From the NCBI GenBank assembly GCA_040384465.1, contig JAZKJF010000004.1, positions 1 through 64,000 on the forward strand: DNA of 64,000 nt, read 5' to 3'. Position 1 is the stretch's first letter, and each line of letters opens with the position of its first letter. Positions 28,501-34,545 of the stretch are shown piece by piece. This stretch comes from UBA5078 sp040384465. Its GTDB lineage: Bacteria > Pseudomonadota > Gammaproteobacteria > Pseudomonadales > Pseudohongiellaceae. A program made the translations under genes and the position numbers. The notes under the pieces are model-generated. The model searched no databases. It saw only the letters and a program-made list of their open reading frames with translations, and was not told where the DNA came from.

Positions 28501-30771
28501 GAGACTCCCGCGACAACCGCCACTGCACAGTTCCTGTTGCCAAGCGGCGACTGGCGAGTGTTCAGTACGACGCAGGCAGGCGACCCACAGGACCCTTATG
28601 CCGGGGCCTACACACTCCACGTCACTGGCACTGCAGAGCCGCAGTCAGGTTGCATGCCCGCCACCAACACTGTGATTGGCACCACCGCACACGGTTCGTT
28701 CACCAGCACTGACTGCGTGCGCGGTTCGCTGGGCACTGAAGCAGAAGGCGATGTGACGCGCTACATGGATCGTTATGCAATCAGTCTCCCGGCCAACGCC
28801 GTGGCGAGAGTGACACTGGAATCGAACATTGATGTGCGCTTTGAGTGGTGGCTGAACGGCACCACGCCGGTGACCAACATCCCGTTGACGGAAACCGGTG
28901 AGACCGCCATGTTCGATGTGACCTCCGACAGCGCAGTGACTCACGTGCTGGTCGTCGTCGCGGTCAATGACGAGGAAACCGGCACCTACACGCTGAGCTT
29001 CGATCCGGCCCCGCCTGCTGTTGAACCCGAACCTGAGCCCGAGCCGGAACCGACTCCAGGCACAGGCACTGGTGGTGGTACTGGAGGCACAGGTGGCACT
29101 GGCGGCACGGGTGGCACTGGCGGCGAAGAAACGCCCATCACTCCGGAAGAACTGACCGAGTCCATCACCGATATCGAAGGGGATCTCGATGCCATCGAGG
29201 TGGTGCCCGGCACTGTGCCTGATGCAGAAACGCTGACTCAGGTCGCCGATGCACTCGACAAGGCTGATGCCCTGGCCGAACAACTGATCACCTCCCTGCC
29301 CGAAGGCGCAGCGGGTGTGAACGCGGCACTGGATGCGCTGGAAGTCATGAACAGCACGCTGAGTGTCACGGGCGATGTCACACAGGAAGGCGGCAACGTG
29401 TCGCAGGATTCGATTGTGAATTCTCTGGGCAACGTCGCGGATCTTCTTGATGCGATCTCGTCGCGCTCGGACGTGATCAGCCCTGAACAACAGCAGGCCG
29501 TGCAAAATCTAGCCAGTTCGGCAGTCGAGAATTCTGCCAATCTGATTGTCAGTACCGCGACCCCGGACGAGTTGATAAAACTGGTCTCCGCAGTCAGCGA
29601 CGTCATCAACGCAGCCACGCAAGCCGGTGGCAGCCTGACCCCCGAGCTGATAGAGCAAGCCGAAGCATTGACCAGCAAAGCCATCAGCACCGGCCTCGAT
29701 CAATTCAGCGCGGGCATTGATGTGTCCGACCCCGAGGCAGTCGCCAACGTGCTGCGCACCAACCCCGATGCGCTGCAATTTGCACTGGAAGCCTCTGTGG
29801 TTCTGCAATCACGCAGCGATGCAGACTCCGCTGCAGTCGAATCGGAACTGGCGGCACTGGGCTTCTCCGCAGAGGACAGCGAACGGCTGAGTGCCAATGT
29901 GCTTGGCTCGGTGGCGAATCCAGATGCTGTGACTGTGGGCGGCATCAGCGCCACGGATGCACTGATCAATGCCTTGGCACAGTTGTTGGCCGGGACCAGT
30001 TCTTCCGGACTGTCGCAAGCAGGTTTGTTCGCGCAAGCACTGTCCAGCAGCGATGCTCAGGTGCAGATTGATCCTGCAACCGGGGTGATGGTGATCAGCC
30101 TGCCGGGGCAGAAGTTCTACGGTGCGGCCGTCAACATCAGGCTGGTGCCGGGCTCTGTCCCTAACGGTGTCTCCTACATGCGTGATGGCCGAGGGGTGCT
30201 GGTGGCGAATGGCATGGCCATCGAACTGGCGCCAGTCTCGGCCAATCTGCTGGCATTCGCTTCCGCTGTTCAGAAGCAGGGCTTCCCCATGAGCATGGGC
30301 AGCAGCGGCGCCTTCACGCTGAATGTCGGTGGCGGGCAGCGTTTCTCTGGCACCTTTGCCTACGACAACCTCGTCGCGCTAACAGGCAGCTGCGCAGCAC
30401 CCGAGTTCGTGCTGCCTCAGGGCGCGGTCAACGATCCTGGTTACGCTTTCGGGATTCGCTGTGAAGCCGGTGTCGAGCAGCATGTGTTGCCTTACATGGA
30501 GGACGCTGCGTTCTACCCGAGCGTCTCGTCCGGCGGGTTGAACGTCAGCACCGACCGGAACACGGGCATCGTCAGCATCGCCACTGTCGGTCGCTTCAAA
30601 CCGGGGTTCTTTGTGAACACGCCGAGCGACGCAGACACGATCTGGTTGGCCGCTAACAAGAACGCCAATGGTGTCGGGCTGCGCGCGGTAGAGGCGAACG
30701 GTGACGGCATCCCGGACTTCGAGTTCGTGTCGGCCACCGGGGTGCAGTTGCTCTATGGTGTGCGGCCGTAA
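22558..30771 (+). CDS. Giant secreted plant-type leucine-rich-repeat protein
   Basis: 2,737 residues with a 30-residue signal peptide ending HAEA. The ATG is preceded by AAAGGA. Two tandem beta-rich ligand-like modules (residues 32-300 and 426-690; DRYALTL, FDYRIEHW, NPGETG) alternate with LRR blocks; a diverged third copy is at about 1898-2150. LRRs follow the plant-specific pattern LxGxIPxELGNLxxLxxLxLxxNQLSG. Six N-cap-like units of the form NATGGxxWTNKTNWLGxxGTECxWYGVxC start near 299, 693, 903, 1255, 1491 and 1771. An EPEPEPEP then GGTGGTGG linker (about 2154-2190) leads to a helical, then beta-rich, C-terminal region of about 545 residues ending GVRP. No sortase or GlyGly-CTERM tail. 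Probably an adhesion or recognition protein outside the cell. Confidence 0.92.
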   Translation: MNTRASILNLSPLLFMALTLTSVAPRHAEAAVGDPAACAVFTTLAVNDVVTGQLNNTNDCPLGPVGQVRLTDRYALTLAAPTTITLTMDSADFHPSTGVRLAAVPAAGFGPLLGSRAITATGAVTSQFLLPAGNFVPFATSRLTGADTPPAGAYSLTLTANPEPQQGCTPNRATTFVGIGSFAEASISTSDCTLTSREDVVAGPVPRYIDQYTLNMFANQIAHLHIETDFDYRIEHWISKNNTTVLDGVLPFVAADQERLFTLSDSVDASHTVILVAINPGETGEYHVGFSDFKYNQREALISLYNATNGANWTNKTNWLGAVGTECTWYGVTCEDAEIISLDLSNNGLAGTIPEQLRFLSELDFLALAGNQLTGSIPEELAQLELGVLLLQNNQLSGAVPPGLYAMPSLMQLNLSGNTALTGVVIGSTAACSVFTTLTIDDVITGQLSNVSDCPLGPVGQIRLTDRYALTLDAPATVTLSMTSTDLQPSTGIRSATVPAGGFGPLLGGRAIPSTGAATSQFLLPAGDFVPFATSRLTGSDNPPTGAYALTLTTNPEPQQGCTPNRASTFVAFGVVADASISSTDCALLAREDVVAGPTPRYLDQYTLNLFANQIGHLKVETDFDYRIEHWITKNNTMVMDGVVPFVEAGQERFFTINDSVDAAHTVMLIAINPGETGDYQLSFSDYKQTQRDTLITFYNATGGANWTNKTNWLGAAGTECAWYGVGCEDGIVTSLNFPANFSVTPATGNNLVGTLPAELAMLTELQTLYLAANHLTGTIPAELGTLRELHTLSVLGNQLSGTIPVALGNLKELTFLSLADNDLTGTIPVELASLPNLQTLKLFGNQLTGSIPPELANLTQLQVLELQNNQLSGTVPPALIALSSLTTFNYNGNTITPFLADANERTALMAFFNATGGNSWTNKTGWGGSVGTECSWYGITCTSGYVTSIAFPSTMTDGVQIGNGLVGTLPTALSGLPKLRTLSLVGNQLSGTIPAEVWALTELRNLSLAFNQFSGTVPTAIGNLTKLTVLALNNNTLTGAIPVEVGALTALTSLQLYSNQLSGTIPAQLGNLLQMISLNLRTNLLTGAIPVELGNLNKMTLLNLSNNQLTGTLPRELGNLTNLSFLFLSGNQLSGALPVELGNLSKLTILSLSQNAFSGTIPMELGSLGNLTSLFLGDNQLTGQIPFELGNLSKLSSLTMGGNQLSGFIPPQFGNISTLTTLLLQDNQLIGGVPSSFATLPLLTNIDLSGNQLDRDVLITLYNATGGNSWTHKTNWLGAPGTECNWYGVGCTGDRVTSLTFATMAEGGGRVGNNLVGPLPPQLGLLTELRGLNMDANHLSGAIPAELGNLTKLTHLSLGNNALSGPIPAELWNLAELTSLYLYNNQLTGSLPSAIKNLTKLTALSLFSNQLSGAIPAEIGQLAQLQRLELHGNQLTGTVPATLADLSQLQVLQLQNNLLTGPVPPALLSLGSLTTFNYGGNQLIQPLLDANERTALIAFYNATGGDNWTTKTNWLGAPGTECSWYGVTCTNGYVTTLSDNSPMVDGVFTGNALTGSLPAEIGLLSRLKIFTVQGNQNLTGEIPAQIGNLTNLTTLSLRGNQLNGAIPAGLWALTALSQLDLAFNQLSGSVPGQIGNLVNLTRLLVSGNQLTGVIPVEIGNLVNLTILSIGSNQLSGAIPVQIGNLTNLLTLNLGSNELSGEIPAALGTLSKLRVLNLSDNQLGGAIPSELASLAALTSIFLNDNQLTGAIPAGFATLPLLTASDFAGNRLDRDALEALYDAAGGDSWTNKSGWLGAPGTECSWFGITCADGRVVSINLEGNGLVGAIPADLLWLSDLQHLRLGNNQLSGSIPVELTQLDKLATLHLNHNDLTGAVPDDLYDAPLLTSLNLFGNTLTGLRIGDAAACESLTSIALGGVVNGMLDTNTDCFASATGRLTDRYLLSLSEQTAVTVAMGSVEFQALTGVAASVAPHPVVGVRWAETPATTATAQFLLPSGDWRVFSTTQAGDPQDPYAGAYTLHVTGTAEPQSGCMPATNTVIGTTAHGSFTSTDCVRGSLGTEAEGDVTRYMDRYAISLPANAVARVTLESNIDVRFEWWLNGTTPVTNIPLTETGETAMFDVTSDSAVTHVLVVVAVNDEETGTYTLSFDPAPPAVEPEPEPEPEPTPGTGTGGGTGGTGGTGGTGGTGGEETPITPEELTESITDIEGDLDAIEVVPGTVPDAETLTQVADALDKADALAEQLITSLPEGAAGVNAALDALEVMNSTLSVTGDVTQEGGNVSQDSIVNSLGNVADLLDAISSRSDVISPEQQQAVQNLASSAVENSANLIVSTATPDELIKLVSAVSDVINAATQAGGSLTPELIEQAEALTSKAISTGLDQFSAGIDVSDPEAVANVLRTNPDALQFALEASVVLQSRSDADSAAVESELAALGFSAEDSERLSANVLGSVANPDAVTVGGISATDALINALAQLLAGTSSSGLSQAGLFAQALSSSDAQVQIDPATGVMVISLPGQKFYGAAVNIRLVPGSVPNGVSYMRDGRGVLVANGMAIELAPVSANLLAFASAVQKQGFPMSMGSSGAFTLNVGGGQRFSGTFAYDNLVALTGSCAAPEFVLPQGAVNDPGYAFGIRCEAGVEQHVLPYMEDAAFYPSVSSGGLNVSTDRNTGIVSIATVGRFKPGFFVNTPSDADTIWLAANKNANGVGLRAVEANGDGIPDFEFVSATGVQLLYGVRP
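22651..23832 (+). repeat. First copy of a 1,182-bp in-frame tandem duplication
   Basis: Aligned landmarks (gtgttcacaacgctg at 22675 and 23857) give a period of exactly 1,182 bp, or 394 codons. The unit covers the beta-rich module, the first LRR cap and a short LRR block. Confidence 0.85.
23833..24740 (+). repeat. Second copy of the duplicated LRR-protein unit
   Basis: It matches the first copy through the beta-rich module and the LRR cap (TECAWYGVGCEDG against TECTWYGVTCEDA). It diverges where this copy enters a much longer LRR block. A third, clearly older copy of the beta-rich module lies at about 28252-29013 (LTDRYLLSL, NDEETGTYTL). Confidence 0.8.
29020..29129 (+). repeat. Low-complexity Pro-Glu and Gly-Thr linker coding repeat
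   Basis: Codons for EPEPEPEP are followed by repeated ggtggcactggcggcac-type units encoding GGTGGTGGTGG. A slippage-prone hinge between the LRR part and the C-terminal domain. Confidence 0.8.
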
Positions 30772-30810
30772 GCAGTACCACCACGCAGGGCGTGTGGTGA
30801 TATAGGGACA

Positions 30811-30856
30811 TACCGGTACAGGGAGGTACCGGTACAAGGAAATTCTGGTACAAGGA
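30811..30856. repeat. Three 16-bp-spaced repeats (taccggtacaagga)
   Basis: taccggtacaggga (30811), taccggtacaagga (30827) and ttctggtacaagga (30843) sit at a strict 16-bp period between the LRR gene and the next gene. Each of the first two contains the palindrome taccggta. An imperfect hairpin (ccaccacgc ... gcgtgtggtg) precedes them at 30778-30800. Confidence 0.6.
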
Positions 30857-30975
30857 GCGCGTCGCCCCACCTTTCACGAGTGCCCGCCTGGCGTGCCAGA
30901 CCGGGCCACTCCTTCTTTACCCTCTCCCCTTTTGGTAGTTTGCTCTCCACAACAATCACTACTGGGGAAATCACG

Positions 30976-31461
30976 ATGCAACAGACACTGCTCCGCGTAC
31001 TGCTGATGTTCGGCTTGAGTGTTGGCATGTCTCTCAACGCCAGCGCACAGAGCACGTCGCTCGATCCCAGCAGCCTGACCTGGCTTGCGGGTCATCGCGT
31101 TCACACCAATGCCAATGGTTCGGTGATTTACGAAGCATTTCTAGGGCCGATCAACGGAGTCCTGACCGGCACCGCGCTCTCGGGCAGCGGCACCGATCCA
31201 GCCTACACGGAGTACCACAAATTCGGCCCGAACGAGGAAGGCCGCTACGGTCTGGCGGTGGCCAGCACACGCTCCAACATGGTGTGGAATTTCACGCCCC
31301 TGAAGAGCATCGAAGCAGGGCGCATAATTTTTCAGAGTGACAATGGGGCGCTGACGATTAGTTACTTTGCTACTCCTGGGAATGGGGTCGGGGCGTACGT
31401 TGAGCGTGTGGTGGATGGGCAGACTAGGCGGACGGAGTATGACTTTAAGGTGGTGGAGTAG
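30976..31461 (+). CDS. Exported protein, DUF6265-like
   Basis: 161 residues. The start was chosen for its GGGGA ribosome site and the signal peptide that follows (LLRVLLMFGLSVGMSLNASAQ, cleaved about residue 24). The mature part opens SLTWLAGHRVHTNANGSVIYEAFLGPINGVLTG, resembling the W-L-A-G start of the DUF6265 family, and continues as a beta-rich domain. The function of that family is not known to me. It is 204 nt downstream of the giant LRR gene with the 16-bp repeats in between, so it probably has its own promoter. Conventional bacterial codon use declines toward its 3' end, where the AT-richer patch begins. Confidence 0.75.
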   Translation: MQQTLLRVLLMFGLSVGMSLNASAQSTSLDPSSLTWLAGHRVHTNANGSVIYEAFLGPINGVLTGTALSGSGTDPAYTEYHKFGPNEEGRYGLAVASTRSNMVWNFTPLKSIEAGRIIFQSDNGALTISYFATPGNGVGAYVERVVDGQTRRTEYDFKVVE

Positions 31462-31537
31462 GTTGGTTTTGGGGTTGAGTTTTTTTCCAGTTCGAGAGAA
31501 ATTATTTATTTACAACCATACAAAATGAGGTGCAACA

Positions 31538-31981
31538 ATGGATGCTCCTGCTACTTCTCAAACGTCGATCGAGGTGGTTAGAAAAAAGATAGAAACCGAT
31601 TATCAAGAGTTTCGACAGGCTGCCAGGAACTGGAGTGGTGTCTATAACCTATTCCAATTTGGATCGGCCGTGCTCACTGCGACTGGAGCGCTGGTACTCA
31701 AGACCGAACTATTTTCTGACATATCAATGCGAAATGACGTGGGTGCGGCATTAGCCGCAATTGCAACCCTTGCAATCACGTTAATGTCTACAGGTCGATT
31801 CAAAGACAAGTGGGAAGCCAATCGTATCGCCGCATTTGCAGTGAGGGATCTTGGCTACGAGATCGAAAAAGAAAATGCATCCACTGACGATATACTGACC
31901 GGACTGCAAAGAATTGGGATGACTCGAAACAACGCGATAATTGGTCTCTCTCCACCAAGTAAATTAAATCTGAAGTCATAA
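31538..31981 (+). CDS. Two-helix membrane protein, SLATT/DUF4231-like
   Basis: 147 residues. An N-terminal amphipathic helix (VRKKIETDYQEFRQAARNWS) precedes two hydrophobic helices (about 37-57 and 66-87), then RFKDKWEANRIAAFAVRDLGYEIEKENAS, the charged post-membrane helix with W-x-x-N/H-R that I associate with DUF4231 and other SLATT-group proteins. SLATT proteins are proposed pore-forming effectors of nucleotide-activated defence systems, but here no nucleotidyltransferase partner is adjacent. The DNA is clearly more AT-rich than the flanks, suggesting transfer. There is no obvious operon partner; the next gene begins 25 nt on. Confidence 0.7.
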   Translation: MDAPATSQTSIEVVRKKIETDYQEFRQAARNWSGVYNLFQFGSAVLTATGALVLKTELFSDISMRNDVGAALAAIATLAITLMSTGRFKDKWEANRIAAFAVRDLGYEIEKENASTDDILTGLQRIGMTRNNAIIGLSPPSKLNLKS

Positions 31982-32006
31982 ACTAAAATGAAAATGGAAT
32001 TTTTAT

Positions 32007-32348
32007 ATGGCGACATCTGAATCAACAATCGACTACTTGCTTGATCAGCTTTCAGACTTGAGGGATGTGAGTGCGAAAAAGATGTTCGGGGAGTACTGTT
32101 TGTATCTGGCAGGCAAACCGGTTGGATTGGTGTGTGACGAGCAGTTGTATCTCAAGCCGACAAATGCCGCCCGTGCCATGATCTCTGATGTTACTGAAGG
32201 TTCGCCTTATCCTAATGCCAAGCCGCATATTCTTGTTACTGCGGATTTTTGGGAGGACGGGGATTGGCTTTCGGAATTAGTTCAGGCGACTGCGGATGAA
32301 TTGCCAATGCCGAAACCGAAGAAGGGGAAGGTGCCAGTTCTGGCATGA
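32007..32348 (+). CDS. TfoX N-terminal-domain protein
   Basis: 113 residues. The segment LSDLRDVSAKKMFGEYCLYLAGKPVGLVCDEQLYLKP is the TfoX/Sxy N-terminal domain (KxMFGxxxx pattern). The C-terminal domain of full competence regulators is absent, replaced by a short basic tail (KPKKGKVPVLA). Stand-alone TfoX-N proteins are common and of unclear function; competence control should not be assumed. Its 3' end provides the left member of a 25-bp direct repeat that recurs at 33200. Confidence 0.88.
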   Translation: MATSESTIDYLLDQLSDLRDVSAKKMFGEYCLYLAGKPVGLVCDEQLYLKPTNAARAMISDVTEGSPYPNAKPHILVTADFWEDGDWLSELVQATADELPMPKPKKGKVPVLA

Positions 32349-32355
32349 TTGATTC
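32331..32355 (+). repeat. Left 25-bp direct repeat flanking the toxin-antitoxin segment
   Basis: gtgccagttctggcatgatt followed by gattc, covering the last codons and stop of the TfoX-N gene. It matches 33200-33224 at 24 of 25 positions. Confidence 0.75.
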
Positions 32356-32368
32356 AGGATCTCTGGAA

Positions 32369-32722
32369 TTACGAGTCACGCAATGACTCGGCTTTCAATT
32401 CAGAGATTCTCTTTAATAAATCTTCAATGCTTTTTTGAGCGTATGACTTACTGCGATGTGATGCCATGAGCACGCATAAAACTATCACTTCGCCGTCGAG
32501 AATTTTGCAAATCAATCTGTAGCTCCCAGTGCGGTACTTCCAACATCCAGCAAGGTTGCCACGGTATGGCTCACCTCTTTCCTTTGGATTCCCACATTCA
32601 ACAAGTAATTTTTCCAGGAACTTCTTTATTCGCTGCTGGGCAGGACGACCCAGTTTTCTTAAGTCGTCTGCAACTTCTTCTGAGTATTCAATTTTCCAAC
32701 CCAAGTTCTTTCCATAGCTCAT
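32369..32722 (-). CDS. RelE/ParE-family toxin
   Basis: 117 residues. The fold is indicated by WKIEYSEEVADDLRKLG, the basic central strand (YRGNLAGCWKYRTGSYRLIC) and IVLCVLMASHRSKSYAQ at the end. This is the RelE arrangement, in which the conserved Arg/Tyr residues act on ribosome-bound mRNA. The gene overlaps the antitoxin gene by 35 nt, the usual co-translation of a type II module. The C-terminus (EDLLKRISELKAESLRDS) is longer than in minimal RelE. The target (mRNA interferase against ParE-type gyrase poison) cannot be decided. Confidence 0.85.
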   Translation of the reverse strand: MSYGKNLGWKIEYSEEVADDLRKLGRPAQQRIKKFLEKLLVECGNPKERGEPYRGNLAGCWKYRTGSYRLICKILDGEVIVLCVLMASHRSKSYAQKSIEDLLKRISELKAESLRDS

Positions 32723-32906
32723 TGATCGGTCTCTTCTGACGATTCGCCTTTAGTCGGTCCATAACCTCGGCCATTTCTTCAAGCTCTATCAATCTTTCGA
32801 TGACAGCATCACGCAGAATTTTGCTTTGATTCAGTCCAAGCTTTTGTACAACGATGTCCAAGCGATTTTTAACGTCGTCCTCTATCCTGAATGTCATTAC
32901 AGTCAT
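32688..32906 (-). CDS. Ribbon-helix-helix antitoxin of the RelE pair
   Basis: 72 residues. The start at 32906 has AGGG about 8 nt upstream. The N-terminus (MTFRIEDDVKNRLDIVVQKLGLNQSKILRDAVIERL) is a ribbon-helix-helix DNA-binding domain. The C-terminal helical tail (EEMAEVMDRLKANRQKRPINEL) would wrap the toxin. It lies first in the operon, and a perfect 8-bp inverted repeat overlaps its promoter, as expected for autoregulation with toxin-dependent cooperativity. Confidence 0.87.
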   Translation of the reverse strand: MTVMTFRIEDDVKNRLDIVVQKLGLNQSKILRDAVIERLIELEEMAEVMDRLKANRQKRPINELWKELGLEN

Positions 32907-32962
32907 ATGGTTCACCCTGCAGGCTTTAGAAATCGAGAGGTTATAAGACCCTCTTGCATGAG

Positions 32963-32995
32963 TTGTATTATTAGTAATACAAAAAATACAGTCAA
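32963..32995 (-). promoter_or_regulatory. Toxin-antitoxin promoter with overlapping operator palindrome
   Basis: On the minus strand TTGACT (32990-32995) and AATAAT (32967-32972) are spaced 17 bp. The palindrome ttgtatta-ttag-taatacaa (32963-32982) covers the -10 element. It lies 57 bp upstream of the antitoxin ATG. Confidence 0.65.
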
Positions 32996-33199
32996 GCAGG
33001 CATTCGACATCCAAGCCCGATAGATCGATATCAGCACATGGCACAGGAATGTATATAGCAGTAGTCCAGGATTTCTGCACAGATTGCGGGGTGGTTAGTC
33101 CTCAAAATCCATTGTGTAACGATAGGCACTTTGCAGCTCGATAGCTGGCAGCGGTGACCGAAGTGGCGACTATGAGAAAAATGAAACCCGGAGGATAAA

Positions 33200-33224
33200 G
33201 TGCCAGTTCAGGCATGATTGATTC
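33200..33224 (+). repeat. Right 25-bp direct repeat flanking the toxin-antitoxin segment
   Basis: gtgccagttcaggcatgatt followed by gattc, differing at one base from 32331-32355. The bases before it (aaacccggaggataaa) also recall the end of the TfoX-N gene (aaaccgaagaaggggaa), so this looks like a fragment of a second copy of that gene's 3' end. The wider gene-free stretch 32907-33382 holds only the promoter, this repeat, three hairpins and the tRNA terminator. Confidence 0.7.
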
Positions 33225-33226
33225 GC

Positions 33227-33294
33227 AATTTGGCTAAGCCAAATTACTCACCCTAAAGGGCGACCTCCGGTCGTCTTGATTGCTGCGCAATCAA
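33227..33294. repeat. Three consecutive hairpins with 3-nt loops
   Basis: Perfect stems: aatttggc/gccaaatt with loop taa (33227-33245), cgacc/ggtcg with loop tcc (33261-33273), and ttgattgc/gcaatcaa with loop tgc (33276-33294). No gene is present. The role is unknown. Confidence 0.6.
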
Positions 33295-33317
33295 TCGAAC
33301 ACATGTTCTTTCGAAGA

Positions 33318-33393
33318 CGGGCGCACCAAATCCCACCAAAAAAAAAGCCTGCTTTCGCAGGCTTTCGTTTTTTGGTGGGATTTGGTGCGCCCG
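33318..33393. terminator. Bidirectional terminator in a 26-bp inverted repeat reaching into tRNA-Arg
   Basis: Outer arms 33318-33343 and 33368-33393 are perfect complements (cgggcgcaccaaatcccacc ...). The inner hairpin gcctg-ctttcg-caggc is bordered by A and T runs, giving a rho-independent terminator in both directions. The right arm includes the 3' terminal 11 bases of the tRNA gene. Confidence 0.8.
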
Positions 33394-33459
33394 GCATGAT
33401 TCGAACATGCGACCCCTTAGTTCGTAGCCAAGTACTCTATCCAGCTGAGCTACGGGCGC
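33383..33459 (-). tRNA. tRNA-Arg (anticodon ACG)
   Basis: 77 nt including encoded CCA. Acceptor stem GCGCCCG/CGGGCGC pairs fully. Minus-strand sequence gcgcccgtagctcagctgga opens it, the anticodon loop is CTACGAA, and the T-arm has the usual ttcgaatc-type loop. Decodes CGU/CGC/CGA after wobble modification of A34 by TadA. A terminator follows directly. Confidence 0.96.
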
Positions 33460-33633
33460 GTTGAGGTGGCGAATTATATAGAAATCGACGCCGATGCCAA
33501 GCGCTTTTTTCTGCCTTCGGAGTATTTCTGGAAAATCGCGCTTGCATGGTAAGATCGGCCCCAACAAATCCCGGCCGCGTGGTCGGGGCTGGCATCTTCT
33601 TTACGCAGATTTGATCAGTCAGGTTACCTACAC

Positions 33634-34545
33634 ATGAACAGGCTTTTGCAATCTCTCCCCCTGGTTTTCCTTTCTCTCGGATTTTCAACAATTTCCCATG
33701 CGGATCTGGAGGACGGACTGGCCGCCTACGAGGCGCAGGATTTCGCCAAGGCGCTGGTGGAATTTACCGAGGACGCCGAGAAAGGGGTGGCGAAATCGCA
33801 GTATTACCTCGGCAGTCTGTATGACAACGGCCAAGGTACAGCCCAGGATTATGTGGCGGCGTATCGCTGGTACGAGATGGCGGCCAATCAGGGCGATGCG
33901 GCCGCTCAGTATGCGGTGGGCACGATGAATTTCTACGGTCAGGGCAAGGTGGAAGACTATGGTTTGGCCTTGCAGTGGTATGGCAAGGCGGCGGATCAGG
34001 GGCATCGGGATTCGCAGTACAACCTCGCGATCATGCATGCCAATGGCTATGGCACTCCGCCGGACCTGCCGACGGCTTACACCTGGTTCAAGGCGGCGGC
34101 GGAGAAAGGCAATGCCGATGCCCAGTACAACCTCGGCATCATGTATCAGGAAGGAGCCGGTACTGAGCCTAATCCAACCGAGTCGACCCGCTGGTTCCTG
34201 CAGGCGGCGGAACAGGGCATTGCGCAGGCGCAGGCTCGTGCGGGGATTGCCTATGCGTCTGGGTTGGGTGTGGAGCGTGATTATCTCCAGGCACGTGACT
34301 GGTTCACGCTGGCCGCCGAGCAGGGCGATGTCCCGGCGCAATCTTTCCTGGGGCGTTTGTATCTGAACGGGCTGGGCATGGAGGAGCAGGATCTGGTGTC
34401 GGCTTATATGTGGTACAAGATTGCCAACAGTAATGGCGATGTCGAGGCAGCCAAGGTGATCGCCACGTTGCGCGGCTACATGAAGGCCGATGAGATCGCG
34501 ACAGCAGAGAGACTGGCCACCACCTGGGTCAGTTCACATCGATGA
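33634..34545 (+). CDS. Exported Sel1-repeat protein, first of three
   Basis: 303 residues with a signal peptide (LLQSLPLVFLSLGFSTISHA). The mature part is almost wholly Sel1-like repeats of about 36 residues (YYLGSLYDNGQGTAQDYVAAYRWYEMAA and successors), roughly six to seven in number, ending in a capping helix (ATAERLATTWVSSHR). Sel1 repeats are protein-protein interaction solenoids; the partner is unknown. Its stop overlaps the next start (ATGA, 34542-34545), so translation of the three Sel1 genes is coupled. Location is the periplasm, or the exterior if secreted further. Confidence 0.9.
   Translation: MNRLLQSLPLVFLSLGFSTISHADLEDGLAAYEAQDFAKALVEFTEDAEKGVAKSQYYLGSLYDNGQGTAQDYVAAYRWYEMAANQGDAAAQYAVGTMNFYGQGKVEDYGLALQWYGKAADQGHRDSQYNLAIMHANGYGTPPDLPTAYTWFKAAAEKGNADAQYNLGIMYQEGAGTEPNPTESTRWFLQAAEQGIAQAQARAGIAYASGLGVERDYLQARDWFTLAAEQGDVPAQSFLGRLYLNGLGMEEQDLVSAYMWYKIANSNGDVEAAKVIATLRGYMKADEIATAERLATTWVSSHR

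Noticed and set aside
32007..32348. Competence regulator TfoX/Sxy
   Set aside because: Only the N-terminal domain is present; stand-alone TfoX-N proteins are not known to control competence.
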